Shown here: one piece after another, positions 57,564-64,000 of the stretch
Position numbering within the stretch: position 1 is the first letter of the stretch
Layout: each line of letters starts with the position of its first letter
NCBI GenBank assembly: GCA_021292165.1
Contig: CM037876.1
Coordinates: 204,311,200-204,375,199 of the forward strand
DNA: 64,000 bases
From: Shinisaurus crocodilurus
Lineage: Eukaryota; Chordata; Lepidosauria; Squamata; Shinisauridae
Direction: 5' to 3'
Notes under the pieces: generated by a model
The model's database searches: none
What the model was told of the DNA's origin: nothing
The model's input: only the letters and a program-made list of their open reading frames with translations
Translations under genes and position numbers: made by a program

Positions 57564-60338
57564 GCGATCACTCGTGACCGAGTAAGATTGTCTTCCGGGA
57601 TAAAAGGAGGAAATTCTAAAGAAGATTGTGTAGACTCTAGCGATGGGTCCGTAAGTGACTGTGGAGGCCAATTCTAGATCCACACAGCTTCCCACAGTGA
57701 GGACACAGGTTACCAGATAGAAGATGGTCCTGTAAAGGATTCATTTGACGTGCTTTTCGCTTAGCACGTTTCTCCCTTTCACCTTGCACTCGGGCTTCTT
57801 CAAAGTCCATGGAACCTTTGTGAAAGGCCAACCTCCATTTAGATCGTTCATGGGCCAGAGCTTCCCAGTTTCCGATGTTTATATTGCATTTTTTTAGATT
57901 AGCCTTATGAACATCTTTAAACCTCTTATATTGACCACCGATATTCCGCTTTCCATCTTTGAGTTGGGAGTAAATTAACTGCTTTGGGAGATGGCAGTCA
58001 GGCATTCGAACAACATGACCGGTCCACTGAAGTTGGCGTTGAAGAATAATTTTTTCAATGCTAGTGGTCTTTGCTTCTTCCAGTACACTGACATTTGTTC
58101 GCCTATCTTCCCAAGTAATTCGCAGGATTTTCCTGGAGGCAACGTTGATGAAACCTTTCAAGGAGGTGGAAGTGACGTTTATAGATAGTCCATGTTTCGC
58201 AGGCATACAATAAAGTTGGTAATACAATGGCTTCATAAACCAGTGTTTTGGTCTTCTTACAAATATCCCGATCCTCGAACACTATGTTTCATTCGAGAAA
58301 ATGCGGCACTTGCGGAGCTCAAACGATGCTGGATTTCACTGTCAGTGTTAGCTGTAACAGAAAGATAGCTGCCAAGATAGAGAAAATGATCGACATTTTC
58401 CAGTATTGCCCCGCCAAGCTGGATAGATGGCATCACCAAAGGGTTAACTTGCACTTGCTGATGAAGCACTTTGTGTTTTTTGATGTTAAGTGAGAGACCA
58501 AGTTTTCGTATGCTTCTGCAAAAGCATTTAGGATAGTTTGGAGATCATCCTCTGAATGTGCGGAGACCACATTTTCGTCAGCATACTGAAGTTCCACAAT
58601 GGAGGTTGTAATTACTTTACTTTTTGCTTTCAGCCTGCTGAGATTAAAAAGCTTTCCAATTCCATCTGTTCGATATATAATTCCCACACCAGTGGGAAGT
58701 TTTCCCTCGACAAGATGTAAAACCATGGCGATGAAAATGGCAAATAATGTTGGGGCGATAACACATCCCTGTTTAACACCTGATCCCACTTTAAATGGAG
58801 CACCATGAGAGCCGTTGTTGTCCAAAACCGTTGCCGACATGTTGTCATGGAGAAGTCGCAAGATATTCACAAATTTATTGGGGCATCCAATTTTCATAAG
58901 GATAGTCCAGAGAGCTGTACGGTCTACAGTATCAAAGGCCTTAGCCAAATCGATAGATGCCATATAAAGGGGTTGATTTTGCTCTCGGCATTTTTCTTGG
59001 AGCTGACGTGCAGTAAAAATCATGTCTACTGTCCCTCTAGAGGGGCGGAAACCATATTGAGTTTCAGGGAGGATCTCTTCTGAAATAGATAGAAGACGGT
59101 TTGCGAGAATCCTAGCAAATATTTTACCTGCGGTTGCTAAGAGAGAAATGCCCCGATAGTTTCCACAGTCTGTTCTATCACCCTTCTTAAAGAGGGTGAT
59201 AATTATGGCATCCCTGAAGTCTTCTGGGATCTCTTCTCTTATCCAGATTTTTTCGATGAGTTTATGAAGATGTTGTACAAGTTCGGGGGGCCCTTCTTTA
59301 AAGATTTCAGCAGGAATCCCATCTGGTCCACTAGCTTTGTTGTTCTTCATTTGATTGATGGCTTTTTTTCCAAAGTGGGGAGTATTGCAAGTTCCTCTTT
59401 AATTTGTTTTTGCGGGATTTGCGAAAAAATCTCATTATCCACCTTAGATTTACGATTTAAAAGGTCATAATAATGCTCTTTCCAACGCAGTGCAATAGAC
59501 TCTTTGTCTTTTAAGAGTTTGGTGCCATCTTTTGATTGTAAAGGGTTTGTACCATAGGTTTTTGGTCCATAAATGGCCCTTGTGGCCTTAAAAAAGCCCC
59601 ATGCATCATGAGATTCTGCAAGTTGTTGAATTTCTTCAGCTTTCTTTTTCCACCAAGCGTTCTTAAGTTCTCTTGTTCTTCTTTGGACCTCAGCCTTTGC
59701 GCTAGCGTAGGTTTTTTTTCTTGGCAGCGCAGTTAATATCATTTTGCCATATTTGGAAGGCTTTCCTTTTTTGGTCAATTATATATTTAATCTCATTATC
59801 ATTTTCATCAAACCAATCCTGATGTTTCTTAGTTTCATATCCAATAGTTTGTTCACAAGCTGCAGTAATGGAGGTTTTCAGCTTAGACCAATGGTCCTCA
59901 ATGTTGTCAGGAGGTTCCGTAGGTAGATGTTCCTTAAGAAGTGATTGAAGACGAGTTTGCTTAATAGGATCTTGAAGGACTTGGATGTACATTTTACGCC
60001 TTGGTTTCCTTCCTTGAAGCCTACGTTGGGAAGCAATGTTGATAACCATTGTTGACCGGATTAGTCGGTGGTCTGTCCAGCAGTCGTTGGCACTCACCAT
60101 GGCCCTAGTAAGAAGTACATCGCGGCGATCTCTAACACGGACAATTACATAATCCAGAAGATGCCAGTGCTTTGACCATGGGTGCTGCCATGATGTTTTA
60201 AGCTTATTCTTTTGTCGAAAGAGCGTGTTTGTAATAGTGAGATTATGCTCTGCACATATAGACAAAAGTAAGAGTCCGTTCAGGTTGCTATTACCAACTC
60301 CGTCTTTTCCAATAGTTTCTGGCCATAAATCAAAGTCA
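57564..60338 (-). mobile_element. LINE copy B, 5'-truncated non-LTR retrotransposon (APE endonuclease, RT, C2H2 finger)
   Basis: Read on the minus strand, this copy begins inside an AP-type endonuclease. Visible motifs are WPETIGKDGVGN near 60330-60290, then SKHWHLLDYVIV and TDHRLI in 60265-60050. A linker follows (HQDWFDENDNEI). Next is a reverse transcriptase in 59350-58433 with NNKASGPDGIPAEIFK, CGNYRGISLLATAGK, IDLAKAFD (motif A), GVKQGCVIAPTLF (motif B) and YADE where YADD is expected (58574-58585). The C-terminal part (58236-57637) ends in a CxxC-x12-HxxxH zinc finger beginning CPHCGKLCGS. The frame is broken at about 59740, near 59375 (7 nt missing relative to copy A), at about 58503 (shared with copy A), at about 58275 (2 nt missing) and at about 58135 (1 extra base). 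The element is therefore dead. No poly(A) tail is seen. The copies match up to a 3' end at GTGATCGC. I could not assign a LINE clade with certainty; the same domain order is, from memory, common in flatworm and mollusc non-LTR elements. Confidence 0.92.
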
Positions 60339-60700
60339 GCTTGCTTAGTAACTTAGCAGAATGCAGAATTTCTCAATCTCTGTAAAACAGAACTATTAAT
60401 TATCTACCTCACATGGTTGTTCTCATGGTGAATGAAATTAGGAAACACCACTTGCTCTAAACCTTACAAACAGTATGGCTTCTAAGGTCCAATTCAGATA
60501 TGATGGGGCCCTCATGCAACTATCTCAGAAGTGCTGCTGGGCTTACATGGAGGCACCTCCTTTTATGAGGTGGCATATCCACATGGGTGGTGTGAATGTG
60601 GCTGTACCAAACTACATCACAAAAACTGTGGTGTCCAGATATATAAGCTATCAACAAGGAGGCACCAATTCACACTGTGAGCCCAGTGGAAGCCCTACAC

Positions 60701-60823
60701 CAGAGATGGAGAATGCACAGCCCTCCAGATGTTGGACTGCAATTTCCATCATCCCTCACCATAGCCTATGGCTGACAGGAGTTGCAGCCAAAGAACATCT
60801 GGAGGACATGTTCCCCATTCCCG
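60701..60823. mobile_element. Palindromic hAT MITE (diverged)
   Basis: Starts CAGAGATGGAGAATG and ends CCCCATTCCCG. The arms share 'ctccagatgttggactgcaa' against 'gcagccaaagaacatctgga'. The right flank GCCTACAC (60824-60831) and left flank CCCTACAC (60693-60700) agree at 7 of 8. Confidence 0.8.
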
Positions 60824-60854
60824 GCCTACACACTCCTGAGGCAACTGTGTAGGA

Positions 60855-60945
60855 CAGTGGTTTCCAAACTTGTGTCCGTCCCCAGATGTTTTTGGCCTAC
60901 AACTCCCAGCATGCCCCAACCAGCATAGCTGGTGCTGTAGGGGCC
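60855..60945 (+). mobile_element. Half of a palindromic hAT MITE
   Basis: 'cagtggtttccaaacttgtg' then 'tttttggcctacaactccca' and 'gcatgccccaaccagcatag' form the left arm of the family at 62741-62881. The right arm is missing beyond the centre. Confidence 0.75.
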
Positions 60946-61418
60946 TATCCATGTGAGCTCACCACAAATCTAGGTATGATATGAGCATGAGGTAAAATTA
61001 AGGACCTTATTCACTCAGTACAGCAAGAGCAGGCCACTAACTCTTAAAGGAGGGGAAAGGTTAACATGGGACCTAAATTAGGGTTTCAGAATCAAAGCTA
61101 CCTTATGTCTTTCTTTTATCAGTTTATCAAAGCCACCATAATCTTCTTGAGTGCTCCTGAAGAACATTATCATAATCCTTTAATTCCACCTCTCTCATGA
61201 ATGACTGTAATGAGGAGATGGACACTGGGGTTAACCTGAATGAAAATAATTAAGCAGGAGGTGCCACACCACAGCTTCAGGACAAGCTTCGGGCAGCTTA
61301 ACATGGCTCTTAAGGCAACTACAGGCTGTCTGAGGACAGCATGCAACCTCCATGGTGGAATGAGGGAGGGGAAGTCTAGTAGAGGGAGTCATTCTAAGAG
61401 AGCATTAAGTTCCTAGAA

Positions 61419-61559
61419 CAGTGTTCTCCAACCTTGGGTGGTCCCCAGATGTTTTTGGTCTACGACTCCCACCATGCCGCAGCCAGCTATGCTGGCTGGG
61501 GCATGCTGGGAGTGGTAGGCCAAAAACATCTGGGGACCACCCAAGGTTGGAGAATACTG
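61419..61559. mobile_element. Palindromic hAT MITE with perfect 8-bp duplication
   Basis: Starts CAGTGTTCTCCAACCTTGGG and ends GTTGGAGAATACTG. It is flanked by TCCTAGAA on both sides (61411-61418 and 61560-61567). Same family as 62741-62881. Confidence 0.93.
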
Positions 61560-61644
61560 TCCTAGAATGTAACTAATGAAGGCGGAAACCTGGCATTTTT
61601 AAAATTATTGTTGTTGTTGTTGTTGTTGCTACTACTATTACTAC

Positions 61645-61860
61645 TATTATTAATATCCCACCTTTCCTCCAAGGAACCCAAGGCACCTTACATAATCCTC
61701 CTCCTCTCCATTTTATCCTTACAACAGCCTTGCGAAGTAGGTTAGGCTGAGAGTCAGCAACTGGCCCAAAGTCACCCTGTGATCTTCATGGCCGAGTGGG
61801 GACTAGAACTCTGGTCTCCCGAGTCCCAGTCCAACACTCTAACCACCATGCCACATTGAC
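61645..61860 (-). mobile_element. Sauria-type tRNA SINE
   Basis: Minus-strand copy. The tail is at the left, next to a TTG/ACT simple repeat (61606-61650), and the head ends near 'accatgccacattgac' at the right. Confidence 0.9.
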
Positions 61861-62693
61861 ATTACGAAGTCAAAGCTGTAAAGCTGCCACCAAAAGCCAC
61901 AGCCGTGGGTGTCCCTTTCTTGGTAGCATTTAGTACTACAGAAAGTATAATGTGACATCACCATGCTGCAAGATACCCTACTCCCAGAAGCAGCAGCCAA
62001 TGAGGCAAGCAGAGGTAGAAAAAACTGTAGTGATGTCACACTTTTTGTAGTACTAGATCTTACCAGGGGGGAAAGGAAGAGAGATTAGTTCTGCTGGTTT
62101 TGCCAGCAAGAGCATTGCCCCCATAATGCATAATTCCAGCTTCAGGCTGAAATCCTGAAGTAGTTCTTCCTCTTCTTGTTGTTAAAAGGACTTTTAACAA
62201 CAACAAAACAAAACCAAAAACGCCTGGCTCAGCTTTCAGGCACTCCACACCGCTGGAAACCCCCAAGGAAGGAAGTGCTGGTTAAGTCCTCCAGGGGGCT
62301 TTTCAGAAAGCTCAAGCAGCTGTAGAGGCTGCAAGGAAAAACCGGGATAAAATGGTAAAATAAAAAGCACCCACCCCCGCTCAGCCATCTCCTTACAGTA
62401 AGGTAAGCATGGAAGCACCCGGAAAAATGTCTCCAAAATCCTCCACTGAAGAGGCAGAAAAATGGCTGCCTCTTTCACAGGGAAGTGCAGTTTCAGCACA
62501 GCACTATTTTAATTTAAACCCAATAATGGGTCTCAGTCTTTGGTGAGTAAGCATTAATGACCGAGTAGGGACAAACTAGACATGAGAGAAGCAACACATG
62601 TGTAGAACTGGTTGTTTTTGTTTTGTTTTTTGCTAAAGCCCTATAAAGCGGTGGGCTAGGGATTGAACGTGCAGCATGGGAGGAGGAAGCCAA

Positions 62694-62740
62694 GGGAAAG
62701 GGCTTAGCTCAGTGGTAGAGTCTACTCTTTTATGCTTTAA
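62694..62740 (+). mobile_element. tRNA-derived SINE head, cut by a MITE
   Basis: The text 'gggcttagctcagtggtaga' is the A-box end of the second tRNA-SINE family. It stops where the perfect palindrome at 62741-62881 starts. Sequence after the palindrome is only weakly SINE-like. Confidence 0.6.
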
Positions 62741-62881
62741 TGCAGTGTTCTCCAACTTTGGGTCCCCAGATGTTTTTGGCCTACAACTCCCAGCATGACC
62801 CAGCCAGCATAGCTGGCTGGGTCTTGCTGGGAGTTGTAGGCCAAAAACATCTGGGGACCCAAAGTTGGAGAACACTGCATT
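62741..62881. mobile_element. Perfect palindromic hAT MITE inside a tRNA-SINE
   Basis: Starts CAGTGTTCTCCAACTTTGGG and ends with its reverse complement. Both arms run through 'gtttttggcctacaactccc' to a centre near 'cagccagcatagctggctgg'. Flanks CTTTAATG and CATTAGTG agree at 6 of 8 positions. The arms are almost free of mismatches, so the copy is young or has been gene-converted. Confidence 0.9.
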
Positions 62882-64000
62882 AGTGCAAGAGCGTTGAATC
62901 TCTTTCAACCTGAATTCCATTTTGGAAAAGCTCCCAAGGCCGCATTACAGTGGTGGCAAAAGGGGCGGTGCCAATACCAAAAATACCAGCTGGTTTTAGC
63001 TTAAAGCTTTTTCTGCCAGCAACTAAGGCTTAGGAGAGGCACTTCGACCTTTCAGACTGGGGAAAAAACCTGCACAAAATTTGGGAAACCACTAAAATTG
63101 GTAGTTGAGAGGAAGGGGTGGAGCCGGGGGAGGGATGTGTGGCCATTTGGGGACCCCGGGAAGGCCAGATTTTTGGCCCCAGGCCTGAGGTTCCTCACCC
63201 CTGGTTTTTCGAGTAGAAGCTGAACATTACAGCCATGGGCTCAGAAGATGACTATGAATCATGCTTGCATTGCAGCGATGTCTCAACAACAAAATACAGA
63301 TAGATGCAGATGTTTCAGATCAACAGTAACAGTATTCAATGTCACAGCCAAGGTGGCAGAGGTTAAATGTGGTAGAAAATGAACTGAGATGTGCCTTGGT
63401 GCTCTGAAACACTAATAAAAGGATTGTACAGGAGGAGATTGAACCTGCTTCTGCTCTGTACAGAGCAGGGAGGGGAAAGCAACATCCAAACAGCCCTTCC
63501 ACCACTGCACGAAGATCAGCACAGCGCTCAGATGGTTACTTCTATTTGGGAGTATGAAACAGGCAACTCCACAACCCCCGCACACATTCTTTCAACACGT
63601 GAAAGGGTTTAAGTGAACCCCCTTATTTTCTCCATGCCCCTTTTGCCTCGAGGCTTGCAAGTAATGGGGCCAGACTGGGCTCAGGCCCTTCCAGTTTCTG
63701 ATGCCTTAGTCTAGCCACTGCTTGGCTAGACTAGCCACTCCTCTAGCCACTGCTTGGAGATAGGCCTGCCATTACCTATCCAGTTACAGGCAGTGGTTGC
63801 CTCCTCATACAGCAATTAAAGGGTAAAACATAATCATGTGTGGAAGCCTGGGGGGGGGGGAGTTCAGGGCAGGGGCTGACAGAAAGTAATTCTTGGTTCA
63901 GCCTACAGGAATGGCAGTTTATTATCTGCCGGAAGGATTACCAAACCAAGTAACTGTCAGCTTAGAACCTGAAATGCTGGCAGGATGGCTTAAGCTATGC
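62882..64000. other. No recognised gene
   Basis: Unique-looking sequence at the right edge. In gene orientation it lies upstream of the DUSP8 coding exons; no CpG-rich promoter-like region is visible. Confidence 0.45.

Overview
The window is vertebrate nuclear DNA, and the repeats point to a squamate reptile (lizard or snake). It carries several copies of the Sauria-type tRNA SINE, CR1 LINE 3' ends with tandem ATTCTATG octamers, SINEs made of a 5S rRNA-like head joined to a CR1 tail, and many short hAT-type palindromes. Nothing looks bacterial or viral: there are no operons, no CRISPR array and no convincing long intact gene. Species cannot be fixed from the sequence.

The one host gene I can support is DUSP8, the dual-specificity phosphatase that inactivates JNK/p38 MAP kinases, on the minus strand. 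Its first coding exon lies at 51393-51623, with a likely 5' UTR start at 51704. The second coding exon lies at 27540-27678. Both have GT/AG splice sites and join in phase. The intron between them is 23,714 bp and makes up over a third of the window. The exons for the rest of the protein, including the catalytic HCxxxxxR loop, were not recognised between 1 and 27539 and are probably beyond the left edge. The right part (51705-64000) is probably 5' intron or upstream sequence; no CpG-rich first exon was seen.

The rest is intronic or intergenic DNA filled with mobile elements. Retroelements: two 5'-truncated copies of one LINE family, about 38 kb apart in opposite orientation (19267-21236 plus, 57564-60338 minus); four CR1-type fragments; an L1-like 3' end; five clear Sauria SINEs plus one fragment; three 5S/CR1 SINEs; and tRNA-derived SINEs of a second type. 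DNA elements: a 1.1-kb hAT with a perfect 8-bp target duplication (34331-35465); a TA-flanked mariner-like element (23871-24120); a pair of 160-bp hAT MITEs; about a dozen 100-150-bp palindromic hAT MITEs; and a large, internally palindromic family whose ends resemble GGTTCGCACRACAYGAYAAC.

The observations I rate highest are: (1) the two LINE copies share a Glu in place of the second Asp of the reverse transcriptase YxDD box and share the same single-base frameshift, so both may descend from an already defective template; and (2) the foldback family with GGTTCGCAC-type ends, about ten copies in 64 kb in at least two structural classes, which I could not assign to a named superfamily.
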